A stretch of 64,000 nt of DNA, taken from the NCBI GenBank assembly GCA_010645155.1, contig CM021313.1, positions 2,401,863-2,465,862 of the forward strand, written 5' to 3'. The DNA comes from Tigriopus japonicus (Eukaryota; Arthropoda; Copepoda; Harpacticoida; Harpacticidae). Below the pieces are notes generated by a model. It saw nothing but the letters and a program-made list of their open reading frames with translations, did not search any database and had not been told where the DNA came from. Position 1 is the first letter of the stretch, and each line of letters starts with the position of its first letter. Shown here piece by piece: positions 42,429-52,986 of the stretch. Made by a program: the position numbers and the translations under genes.

Positions 42429-44759
42429 GTCTTCTCACATATCCTAAATCAAGTATCATCTGCTGCCATAACAAATATAAAAGCAATCAGCGATTGTTGA
42501 AATGAAGTGACCGGGCGTCGATTTCGTGACAAGGCTATAATTGTCTTCGCTTCTTTGTTTTAATGAACATGAGTCCCCGTTTCTAGGAAGTTAACGTTAA
42601 CGACCTATCAAAAAAGAACAGGAAAAGCAGGTACAATTATCAATTCTTCTTGTATCTACAAACACCATTTGTTAATATTGAAACTCACAGCCTCAGGAAT
42701 GAAAAATTGGTTTTATTTTGGAGTCGGTGATTGCATTCAATATTGTGGATATAGTGTATGTAGAAAAAATGATACCAAAACTAGAGCTCTAACCAAAACA
42801 AGGATCGACATGAAAAGTTAGGAATAACCAAGAAGCACTGAATTTCTGGAGTGGGAGGGTTAACGAAGAGAATTATGATATCTTGTAATATTATGTCAAT
42901 TGCGTTCTTCTTCAAACGAGTCCTGGCTGGCATTCAGTAGACTACATATTTCAAATTTCAGCTCAATCAAAAGCCGGAGTGAAAAGTATGCCTTCTGAAA
43001 CTTATGTACTGAAGAGAGCATCATAGAATGAAAGCGTTCGCCCTTTTGTGGGAAAACAAGTACCAGAAAAGGGCTAGGCAAGATATCTAGAATCTACTGG
43101 ATTAAACACGGCCGACCAAGATCGAGTAGATTTGCTACATAGGAAAAAAGAAGAACGGGGCTTTTCCTTTTTTCTGTGTTGTAAATCTACTCGATTTTGG
43201 TTGGCCGTGCGCAGTCCATCAAATTTTAGATGTTCTTGGGCTAGTTCATTCAATCTCAGTAGGATTTGCAATGAACTTCAAGTGAGCATAACTTTTGACT
43301 CCGACGTTCCATTGAGCTGAAAACTGGATTACGTATTCTTGTCAACATAGGCAACGTCTCATTTGCAAAAGAACGTAATTGATTTGTTCCTACTGGCAAT
43401 TACGATTCCTCTTGTTAGCCTCCCAGTCCAGAGAAACTCAGTGGGTCGTGGAATAACCTATGCAAAAGTAAAAGGGGACATATTTATGTAGGATTCCCCG
43501 GTTACCATCTGTACTTCTTGTACCTTCGTCTGTGCTTTGTTAACTGATGGAAACATATCATCACTCGTTCTTGTCTTACTATCACGTGTTGTCCTCTCTC
43601 CCGTCCTCCGTCCTCATTTGGATCACATCCATTCTCCATTGGTTTTAAGCTTGAAATCTAACGTATTGCCTCATTCGAATATCGACGGTCCGAGGGTTTT
43701 GAAAGACGTCATCCTCCATAAGGATAAAAGACGCTACATCAACCCAGATTGTTGTTGGTGACTAGCCACGGTGTTTCTTTGAGCTGGAGAAGTCATTTTA
43801 AATTCCAGATACTTTTGCGATCACTTTTGTGATGTAAATGCAATGCCGAACATTTATTTGAATTCGGTGAAATGGGTTCCGGGCAAAAACTCTATAATGT
43901 TTAAATTATTTATAAAAAATCAAACCAAAAAGCATTAATAAATGCTTAAAAACATTTTTTTGAATTTATACTTTGACGAAAGTCTTAGATGCATTAAGAT
44001 GCTTTGCTCAAATAATTCAGAAATCAATTTTGAGGATCTAGTGTCAACGGCCTTTTTGTTCGGCATTCTCGAAGGGTCGTTCCATCAATCAAAAACGGCT
44101 GGGTAGATCTCGGCAATATTTTTGTATTTTTGGTGGACTCATCTATAAAATTTCTTGAGACTTAAGTAGGAAAAATTGTTTAAAAAATCATATTGAAGCA
44201 AGTTTCGTAACGGATAGATGATTTTTGATGATTGGTGGCGAGTGGGTTTTTCATTTTTGTTGGTTCAGGATATCACAGTTTTACATGCTCTAAACCAAGA
44301 GATCTCGCCCCTGTTTTGCTTCCATATAGCAGGAACCCCTGCATATAGTGACGATTTTCTGTATTGACGTTCACATGTTATATATGAGTTCAAAATAACT
44401 TTTTAAAGTCAAAGAAATCTTGCTCAAAAGTAACCAAGATTTTAAGGTCTTTGAAGTAATATGTAATACTGCGATTTGATGATGCTAAAAACGTAATTTG
44501 TCCATGAATGCGTATTTATAAAAGAGGAATTTGTCCAAATTTTTTTGCTTATATTATTTACTCTAGTAATAGGGATTGGGAATGCAGATGTGATTAAAGA
44601 AAACATATCATACAGATACGATATACATTTTTATTACTGTAAGAACATAGTAGTTACGATTTGCTGTGAGCAAATAGTTTTCACAAGTGGAACCAGAACA
44701 CGGGATGTTTGTCACGATGGAGCGATTGGAGAAAATATCTTTATTGCATACATGACTTT
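42429..44759. other. AT-rich intergenic sequence
   Basis: No gene supported. It contains an imperfect palindrome at 43084-43232. The open frames overlapping that palindrome on both strands are a by-product of its symmetry. Confidence 0.4.
43084..43232. repeat. Long imperfect inverted repeat (arms about 68 bp)
   Basis: The left arm 43084-43151 pairs with the right arm 43165-43232 around a 13-base loop. The inner core (ATCGAGTAGATTT against AAATCTACTCGAT, with CACGGCC against GGCCGTG) is almost perfect, while the outer parts are more diverged. No flanking target duplication was established. It could be a fold-back transposon remnant or transcribe a hairpin RNA precursor. Confidence 0.8.
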
Positions 44760-44767
44760 GTCTAGAT

Positions 44768-45035
44768 CAGCAATCGGCAAGAGATTTTGGGTAAGGCCCA
44801 CCAAATTCAATTTTGTGTAGTCAAGAGCCCTTCAAACAGATGTTAGTGGGTTGAGGGGCCCACAAATTAACGATCATAGAGCTCAGGACCCACGAGTCCA
44901 GTCATTGGAGGGGTTTCGGACCCTATTCCGAATTTTTTTATTATTATTTTTGACTTTCTCCACAGCTCGTGGCCCCCCCCCCAAAAACACCCTTTTGCCC
45001 ACTGTAGGCCACGGCCCACTGGTTGCTAATCCCTG
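44768..45035. mobile_element. Short non-autonomous hAT-type element (268 bp)
   Basis: The right end GGTTGCTAATCCCTG is the typical hAT terminus, and the left end CAGCAATCGGCAA matches its complement at 9 of 13 positions. Flanking 8-mers GTCTAGAT (44760-44767) and TTCTAGAT (45036-45043) differ at one position, as expected for an older 8-bp target duplication. The interior is non-coding and contains a poly-C run. Confidence 0.75.
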
Positions 45036-45239
45036 TTCTAGATGTAGATATTGATAAATAGGCAAACCAAGAAGGAGCCACGCAGATGAAGCAACAAGAA
45101 TGAAAGCAAGTATTCTTCATGTTCAAATTCTGAACAATATTATGCTGAATTGTTCCAAAGCTAGAGCTTAAACTGTAATGATCAAAGAGGATAATTTGTG
45201 GGGAGCAAGTTGTTTTTGGGTAAGAGTAGAGGGCTAGTA

Positions 45240-45375
45240 GAGAAATGACACTCCAAAAATATTCATTAGTCACCAAGCCTGCACTGTGTGTGCAATGCGA
45301 TTTGATGTTGAACATACTAAGTTATGCGATTCAAAACCAGAAATTGTGTTTTCAGGGAGTCAGTAGAAGGGAGAG
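45240..45375 (+). repeat. Dispersed repeat related to the minus strand of 63355-63500
   Basis: Shared features in the same order: GAAATGNCACTCC, a GCNTGCACTGTG...TGCAAT stretch, GATTCAAAAC and TTTTCAGGGAGTCA. Identity is roughly three quarters by eye over about 120 bp, with the second copy in inverse orientation. Confidence 0.6.
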
Positions 45376-46380
45376 CACATTGATTTAAGGCTTGCTTGGG
45401 CAGCCGACTGGCTGTCTGCTTGTATTTCAGCAGAATTCTTAAAAGCCGTAAGCGGATTTTTTTGGTGCTTTGTTGCCTATCTAGCACTCACTTAAACGAC
45501 AATTTTAGTACAATGCACCCTCTGGCGAAATTTAACGGTAAACTTGAGTTTGTCGCCACCCTTGACCTGAAGCAAAATTGCTCATTCAACTGCTTTGGTC
45601 AAACAAGAGCAATGCATGATGCATTTAGGCACTTGGCACCCTTGCTGCTGGACTACTGAAGGGTGTTCATAACAAATCTCCATTGGCTGAACTTAGTGAC
45701 ATTTCTCTCTTAGCCCTCTAGGTTGGAGGTGCTAGGGTTAGATGTTTCAATTTCCTCCTCCTCAGCAAACCTAGCCAATACATCATGCAGTTGTTGCAAA
45801 CTCACGTGTCATGTACATATCTTGTTCAGTTTCAGGATGATTTTCCGTCTGTAAATGTGGATTAACATCTGTAAGCTCCTTTGAGAAAGGTTATGGGAAC
45901 AGAATCGAACCTGAGACCTTCTCTCATTGTACGACATTGTCTAATGCACCATGTCTCCACCCTTTGACAACGGCAATCAATAAGATAGGCAATCCTTGTG
46001 CCAATTAATTTGAACCAAAATATCCATACACAATCAACTCCAAGCTTGTGAATAAGTTGTACGTTCCGCTCCTGTTACATTTTTTTTACATTTTGCAATT
46101 TGAATCAAAATTTACGAAATAACATTTGGAGAATAGCAAAACCTGTACCTATACCATAAGATGTGATCTAAAAAGCTTCTGGTTGCCTGACGAGGTCAAA
46201 CAAAGCTAGGCCACCCCATCATCACCCTGGCCAACCAGGGGCCTATGTTATGAAACAACAGACACTCATAAATTTTGTACGAGAACATAGACCATTCTTT
46301 TATAGATAGGATGGTGTTCAGCCAGATTATGAAATATTTCATAAAACATAAGCCTCAGGAGCCCCAGGAGCCCCAGGAGC
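45376..46380. other. Intergenic sequence with a tRNA-like stretch
   Basis: No gene supported apart from the tRNA-like repeat head at about 45893-45965 on the minus strand. Confidence 0.35.
45893..45965 (-). repeat. tRNA-like sequence, probably a SINE head
   Basis: The minus strand reads like a tRNA: an A-box-like GGTGCATTAGACAATG segment, then about 30 bases later a B-box GGTTCGATTC, ending near TTCCC opposite an initial GGG. Arm pairing is incomplete, so a functional tRNA gene is less likely than a tRNA-derived repeat. Confidence 0.4.
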
Positions 46381-46388
46381 CTTATGAT

Positions 46389-47279
46389 TAAGGACAGGAA
46401 CTTAAGACAAATGAACTTATTCGTCTTTTTTCGTCTTTTTGGCCTTTATTCGTCGCGAAATTTTTTTCGTCTAACTTGGATTTTATTCGTCTTATTTCGT
46501 CTAATTGGTCAAAAATTTGGATTTTCTTAGATTTCAAGCGCTTGCAACGTTTTTTTTCAACTTTCCAAGCAAATAATAACTTCAAAGAAAGTTCAACCCC
46601 ACCAATCATAGGCCAATGTAATAATTTGATTGTCAGTTGCGGTTTTGCACAAACAAAATACAATCCACTCTTATAAATTAACTTGTACTCGTACAGTTGC
46701 TTGACAGACACAGAAAGAAAAGAGTACTATTAGGTTGAAAAGGCCATCAGAGCAATTATTGGATTTGCAAATCTGATTTTAAGTATAGCTGTACTAAAAA
46801 CGGTCCTTTAAAAAGGCATTTTTAATTCTTGGTTTTTATTTTACATATGTACAACTAGCTAATTCTTGCTCGTTAGGTACTGCCTTTTTTTAAATTTCTA
46901 GATTTCGCCGTTTTTGACAGTCAGATCAGTTCAGACAAATTGGTCCTTATCAATAGGGACATACTGTACATAACGTCTATTTTGTGGGAGCAGCTTTAAA
47001 CGTCTTTTTTCGTCTGGACGGGCATTTAATTTTTCTTCTTTCTTATAAGATAGGTTCATTCGCCTTTTTGGGAAATTAATTCGATCATTTTGCAAGTTTT
47101 TTTTCTTCTTTTTTTTCGTCTGTTGGGAACTGGAAAAACTGGAATTCGTTAAAACTGTAAAATTCGTCTTTTTTGTTTAATCGGTCAATTTTATTCGTCT
47201 TTTTTCGTCTAATCAGGCAATTCTATTCGTCTCTTTTCGTTTAATTTGCCGGTTTATTCGTCTTAACTTCCTGTCCCTA
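46389..47279. mobile_element. Non-autonomous hAT-type element with TTCGTC arrays (891 bp)
   Basis: Termini TAAGGACAGGAACTTAAGAC and GTCTTAACTTCCTGTCCCTA are inverted repeats with few mismatches. They are flanked by an exact 8-bp target duplication CTTATGAT at 46381-46388 and 47280-47287. Both subterminal regions are packed with TTCGTCT-type motifs on the plus strand (left about 46420-46505, right about 47005-47265). No transposase frame is present. Confidence 0.93.
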
Positions 47280-47287
47280 CTTATGAT

Positions 47288-48565
47288 TGATCGACGTCCG
47301 ACTGTACTCTCGTAAATTCTGTGACAAAACATTACACAGTACTGAAAAAAATCATATCAAGTCTGAAGAGAAATTCCCAAACACTATAAGAGATGACAGG
47401 AAACAAAATGGAACAACTTTTATTTACTGCGTTTTTCAATATCAGAGGCTAGTTTTTTACACGCAAAGAACGATCTTAAGATCGTACTTACGTGTAATAA
47501 CCAGCTTACCAAGTCGCAGTAAAATCTTAAGATAAGTTTCAGGCAAAACTAGCCTCAGGTATAGATCAAAAGTTATGCACCTAAAAAACTATCAAATTTA
47601 CATTTTTTTGATCTAATCAACACATTTTTAGATGTGCCTGAGATGCCTATTGAATTGAACAATTTTTGACTTCAAAAAGCGAAAAATCGTTCCGGGTATA
47701 TGAAAACTGAAATTCCCAATCAAATGATATAGATTTTCAATCTCGTAAAATACATCAAGAGTTCTTCATTCTTTGAAAGTTTTGTCACAAAAGGTCAAAA
47801 TAATACATATTGTTACCTAAAACACACTTAAAATACACTTTCTTCAATAAGAATTTTAGAACCACAAAATCGACATGTTGGTACGTTATCAATCCAAGTT
47901 TTGTGATATTCTCTTGGATTTTAAAAAATCGCTTTTGGGTCAATTTATGCATGGTCCTCCGAGAAATATCAATGTCGCACTAAATCCAAAGGCACATCTG
48001 TTCAGTAGATTTCCTTAAATTTTCAAATGAATGTCTAACTTAGTGAAGACAAGATAACTAGAAAATATTTTTGTGTATATGAATGTGTATTTCAAACAGG
48101 ATTGTTTGGGATTTTTTGGAATTTGAGTTTTCATGTACGATGATTTTTTGATTTTTCGCTTTTTGAAGTAAAAAATGGGCCAGTTAAACTTAAATTACTC
48201 AGCAGCATATCAAAATGTTTTCAATTAAGTTCAATTCAATAGGTACCTTGAGCAGCTCTAAAAATGTGTTGACTAGTTTTTCAAAAAAGTGTTAATTCTA
48301 TAGGGTTTTTTGATAGGAACAATAGCTGAATGTAAAACTTCCGCTAAGAAATATAATTTAATCAATGATTTGCGACGAAGCATTGATATTTTCAAACAAA
48401 GATTAGATAACATTTAATTGCATTCAATAGCGGCCCAAATTTCCTGCCCAAGAAAGCCATAAATAGGAGAGCACTTTTCGTGCAAATAAAAAAACCATTT
48501 TTTTCAAAATTCGCTCAATACATTGCTTGTTTCAAAAATGGGTATGAAAGCCGAAAGGTTTTTTT
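47288..48565. other. AT-rich intergenic sequence
   Basis: No gene or structured repeat recognised. Confidence 0.4.
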
Positions 48566-48573
48566 CTGACTAA

Positions 48574-49133
48574 TTGGGCTCGGAGAAAGTTGCTAAATGC
48601 AATGGCACCAAACATCAAGTTTTGGCCTTTTTTTGCCTCAATTACTGAAATTCTGCGGGATTTTACTACACGCACCAATTTCAGAACCTTTTCAAAATAT
48701 TACTGCTTTTTTAAATTCAAGAATAATTTGTGCAAAGCAAAACTGCCTTGTTAAGGAAGCCAAAGGTCAAAGAGAAGATTAACTTCGGACTACAAACTTT
48801 GAGTCAAAGAATTGGGAAAAAGAAGTGACCAATTTTAACATTTTGTTTTTAAAAAGGGACATTTTTTGTGAAACTGCGATGAAGCTGACTGAAGCTCTCA
48901 CAACTGAGATGAAGCGACCAGGACTTATCCACTTATAAATTACTGTAGACAATGGTGCCAGAAGGCTTGAAAGAAGCTGCAAATAAAGTCATAATAATTT
49001 GATGGCCAGAAAGTAGCAACTTTTTAGCAACTTTCTTCAAATTGAGTGTAACACTTAACAAAAAATATTGGAACTTTAGGGCTAAAAAAGTGCAACTTTA
49101 GGCCAAAAAAACAGCAACTTTATCCGAGCCCTA
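48574..49133. mobile_element. Non-autonomous hAT-type element (560 bp)
   Basis: The left terminus TTGGGCTCGGAGAAAGTTGCT pairs with the complement of the right terminus, AGCAACTTTATCCGAGCCC plus TA. Flanking 8-mers CTGACTAA (48566-48573) and CTGATTAA (49134-49141) differ at one position. The right end has four AGCAACTT or TGCAACTT motifs, while the left end has one. The interior is non-coding. Confidence 0.85.
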
Positions 49134-49141
49134 CTGATTAA

Positions 49142-50626
49142 GTTAGCCAAAGAGCTCTTTATTCAATACAAGAGCCATGCATACTGTAAAGCTTGTCAAA
49201 AGCATTTGCTTTTTTACTTTTCATTCAACCGTGTTGGTTGCCATTTTTTTGTTTTTTACAATATTCGGTTAATTTCCCTTTTTAAATTAAACTCTTTTTT
49301 AAATTCTAATAATTGGTATTAACCTGACCAAGTGAAAATAATTACCTAAATTCTATCAATCCAATTTCAATGTTCAGATCTATCAATGGTATTTTGAAGT
49401 TGGTATGACATGGTTGGGTCGTATGAGCAATATTTCACAGAAGGAGGTGAAATATTGTTTTTGTTTTTTCAATCTTTAGGCCAAAGATTTCTGGCCCTCA
49501 CAAAAACCCTGATTTTTGCGAAAAATCACGAAAAGTGCAAATCAAGCAGAAGACAACAGAAACAGAAAAAAGTACATTTGCATGAAAAGTGCACCCTAGC
49601 CATAAGGTAGCATTTATAACGTAGGATGTCTACCATTCTACTTTGTACAGAAAATTTCGAAGACTTTTTGTAAGCTCTAAAAAGTATTTCATAAAGTGGC
49701 TCAACACCATCATATCTATTAAAGAATAGTCTATGTTCTCGCACAAAATTTACAAGTTACCGATGTTTCTCAACAAAGACCCCTGGTTTTGTTAGTAACT
49801 GGAACATTACGAACTCCACCTAAGAGAACTTGGGATTTTTGTCAAGGGTTTTAGAGCTAACGAACAAAAAGATCTTGAGTTTAATTTTTAGATTGTCCTA
49901 CCTCGCAGCTTACTATTGCTGAGGTGTTTTGAGATGGCAATGCTACCATTTTTTGACTCTATAGGTCAAATTCTTTCGATATGTTTTATTCTCTCAATTG
50001 CTACTATTGTAAGCAAGCTTGGCTCAAGAGTTTGCTTGCATTTACCAAGAAGTTTCGTCTCATAAACCCGTTTTGCGTGGTCACGTGGAGCCGAATAGAT
50101 TATTCTGTTATTAATGGGCTCCCTTTTTCAGGCAGTGGCGAAAATCATGCCTCAAGCGCTGGAGCTAGGACGTCCACCCTAAGTTTAAGGTTTCGGTCAA
50201 GGGGAAAACTTGTTTGGAGAGGAAGCCAAAGCCTGGGGGGCGCTAGGCTCGTAAGATGTAAATTATTTTTCATCTATGATTTTATAATTTACGTTATTAT
50301 CTATAATTTCTTTTATAAATAAAAATTTTTATTGCCAGATCACAAAAAGACAAAGCAATTAGCCAAAGCCTACAATTCATTTGAATTCGGCAAGGCACGG
50401 TGACAGCCAATGAATTTCTGCGCCAAAGAAAAATGTGATTCGTGCACAAATAAGATGGTTTGGTTTCCTATGCAAAAGAACCTACAGTAATTTTTAGGTC
50501 AGTGAAAGTTGGCTTGCCTCATTTTGAATTTAGTATACTATAACTGAAATCAATGAAGTTAGTGGAGTGTCTGTTGTCACTACAGTCGTGAGAAACCAAG
50601 AGCCATAAAAATACCTACGTTCTCGA
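49142..50626. other. AT-rich intergenic sequence
   Basis: No gene supported. A CCCTG-ended motif near 49509 resembles one hAT end, but no partner was found. Confidence 0.35.
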
Positions 50627-52121
50627 CTAAAAGAAAAGACAGAAAAAGTTATCAAACGTTAATACCCTGCCACTTGGAATCAGACCCCAAAAGCGAAGAA
50701 AAAGCCCCGCCAACGCTTCTGTACCTAACAAATGGACCGAATGGGATTGTATTCGTAAGGGCATACACACACATGCATAATGAACATACAGTACAGCCGA
50801 TCGTCGACTTTCTTTGCACGGCGACCACGGATAAAGGGAATTTGTCCCCAACGACAATTGTGTCAGCTCTACAGGATTATTTGGTCCTTGTGCATGAGAA
50901 AGCATTAGCATCTGATTTCCTCAAGCAACTGGCCTTACCCAGGCTTAGGATCTGTAAAGTAGAAAACGAAGAAGTCAGAAGAAGATTGAAACCTGAACAA
51001 ATCCTTGCTGGCTTTGGCTTGCATGGAGCCTTCGAGAATGAGAGGAGGGAAGGGAACGAGAGCTCTCCTCCTCCTCCTCCACTTCCATCCTGTGCCCTCG
51101 TTTGAGCGCTGGCCCTCTCACTAATAGATCCCCAAGTGAGAAGCAAACTTGGGTCCGTGTTCCACGCGGGGGGGATGATGTGCATGGAAAAAGATGGAAC
51201 ACAGACCGAACAAAAACGAGAGCGAGTGGGAGAAGGAACGAGTGTTCGGAGGCAATCGAGATCGGGAAGAGGCACCACTGGGATGCTCTTGTCCTTGTTC
51301 AATCTCTTTCTGAGAAGGCTCACCGGGAGGCTGCCACAGCCATTGCACAAGAAGTTGGCGGACGTATTGGATCCATGAGCGAGGCCAGTCAGTCTGTAGT
51401 CCGTGGATGTGAGGACACCACGAAAGCCCAACACTGCTCGGTTCCCCATCGACAGCTCAGAAAAATTCGAGGACAACAGACGGGCCTGAGGCTGGCGTAT
51501 GGTGACTTACTGATCCATACATGGGAATGGAGGAGTGTACCGATCCGCCCTCACACACGCCTTCGTATTGTCAAAATTCAGTGGTCTGTGAGAGTGTGCG
51601 GACTGTGGGTATGCAGCTGAGACGTATGTGCTGGGTACGTACATGCTCACAAGGGTTCCGAACGGAGACTCTGGCATGAAGGATGGACGAGGACGATAAG
51701 GACAAGGACGTCGACACCACCCTTGACGGCGGCTCCAGAAACGAGAAGTGCATAGATCCAAGTCGATTGGGGGCGAACTCATTCTTTCTACAAAGAATTC
51801 CATGTTGGCCTCGTCGAGGAGAACTGCGAGACTCTCAGCGAGAGTGGCAATAACAACGACGAGGACGGCGCAGAAGAAGTAGTAGAAAATGAAGCTCAAG
51901 CTCAAGCTGAAGAAGGCGGTAGCTTGAATTCTCGCCTCCGTTCGTCGGTGACCATGGATTGGCCTTTATTTTTGTCTTTGGATTATTTACGTTCGCTCTG
52001 AGGAAGAAAAGGTGTTCTCGCTCCTGGATCAGATAGACTTGAAGAATAGGAACAAAAGGCAAATCATCAAAGTAGGGGGTAGAGATGTTTGGAAACACAG
52101 AATGAATAGGCTTCAAAGCGA
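50627..52121. other. GC-richer segment of unknown nature
   Basis: Composition changes abruptly from the AT-rich left flank. Overlapping open frames exist on both strands (for example + 50674-51105, + 51102-51620, - 50877-51476). None shows a recognisable domain, so strand and coding status are unclear. A plus-strand frame at about 51735-52000 is acidic (Asn, Asp, Glu and Ala-rich), like the exon that follows. It may hold upstream exons or a 5' leader and promoter of the gene ending at 52986 or later. Confidence 0.3.
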
Positions 52122-52986
52122 TTGTATGACAGTGACAACAATCATGGGCTTAATGAGGAGTTCTCCAAGGTCTGTGAGAACTCGTCCGTCCCCATCCTGT
52201 TAAAGCTCATTATGGTCAGTGATTCACAAGAGGAACACCGAGGTAGGTTTCCAAGTAGAACGGACCAGGAGGACGAGGACGAGACCCAGCCACATGAACG
52301 CGTCGAAAACGAACAAGAAGAACAAGAGGAGGAAGAACAAGAAGAAGCAGAAGGTGAAGCGGGAGCCGAAACAGGTAAAGCTCCAGGAGATGAAGTCGTC
52401 GCCGAAGATCACATCCTTCGGCCTTCTTACAATAGCACCCAAGAACAAAACAAGACAATCGGCAGGACTAAACAGCGTGGTGGAGTCGGTGTCATTGGTG
52501 CAGGTGGTGGGGCTGGTCGTCCGGAGGGTGAAAGGATAACGAGTCAGTCGCTGCCCTCCAGTACTACGCACACACCACGTAGGAAAGGCCAACATCTGAC
52601 AGGTGCCAGGAAAGACTCTGCCAGCCAGACCAACCATGAGCGATCATCCTTAAGTGCGGCCCATCATCCACGAGGAAGAGGTGGAGCCATGGGTGGGGCT
52701 GACAGTGGTGGTGAATGGCCTTTTGGCCCCGAAGACGATTTTGTGCACGGTTACAGTGAAGATGAGGGCGACGAAAACCACCTCGATATGCGAATGTCGA
52801 GATTCTCTCAGCCCGGCCACCCCCATGGTCATGGTCGATCGAGATCCATGATGCGATACAACGAAATCGAGAGGGAACGTTCAAAACGAAGACAGCACAT
52901 CTTGAAGCAGAAAACTGGATCCAAATTCTTTCCTGGAACTTTCAAGCTGTCTCTTATGAATTCTGGAGTCATTCCGTTGAAAAAAG
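52122..52986 (+). CDS. Acidic low-complexity exon, possibly a 5' exon of the receptor phosphatase gene
   Basis: An open frame of about 288 codons up to a donor GTAGGC at 52987. An in-frame ATG lies at 52212; a stop at 52107-52109 limits the exon on the left. The protein is rich in Glu/Gln (residues 45-85 of the frame), then Gly/Ser/Arg. It ends with a basic helix (IERERSKRRQHILKQK) and a hydrophobic-basic tail. The donor leaves phase 1, exactly what the first phosphatase exon at 56767 needs, and the joined sequence reads [17 protein letters not shown]. So it may encode the juxtamembrane region. No transmembrane segment or ectodomain was found upstream. It could instead be a separate gene. Confidence 0.45.

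Noticed and set aside
43074..43320. Two similar peptides encoded on opposite strands
   Set aside because: They result from the palindrome at 43084-43232 being read on both strands; there is no coding signal.
45893..45965. Functional tRNA gene
   Set aside because: A and B boxes are recognisable, but arms do not pair well by eye and no intact acceptor stem is seen; more likely a tRNA-derived repeat.
49440..49510. Terminus of another hAT-type element (ending CACAAAAACCCTG)
   Set aside because: No matching CAGGG partner or flanking duplication was found nearby.
50877..51476. 199-codon minus-strand frame as a gene
   Set aside because: No recognisable domain, low-complexity content, and overlapping plus-strand frames of equal quality.
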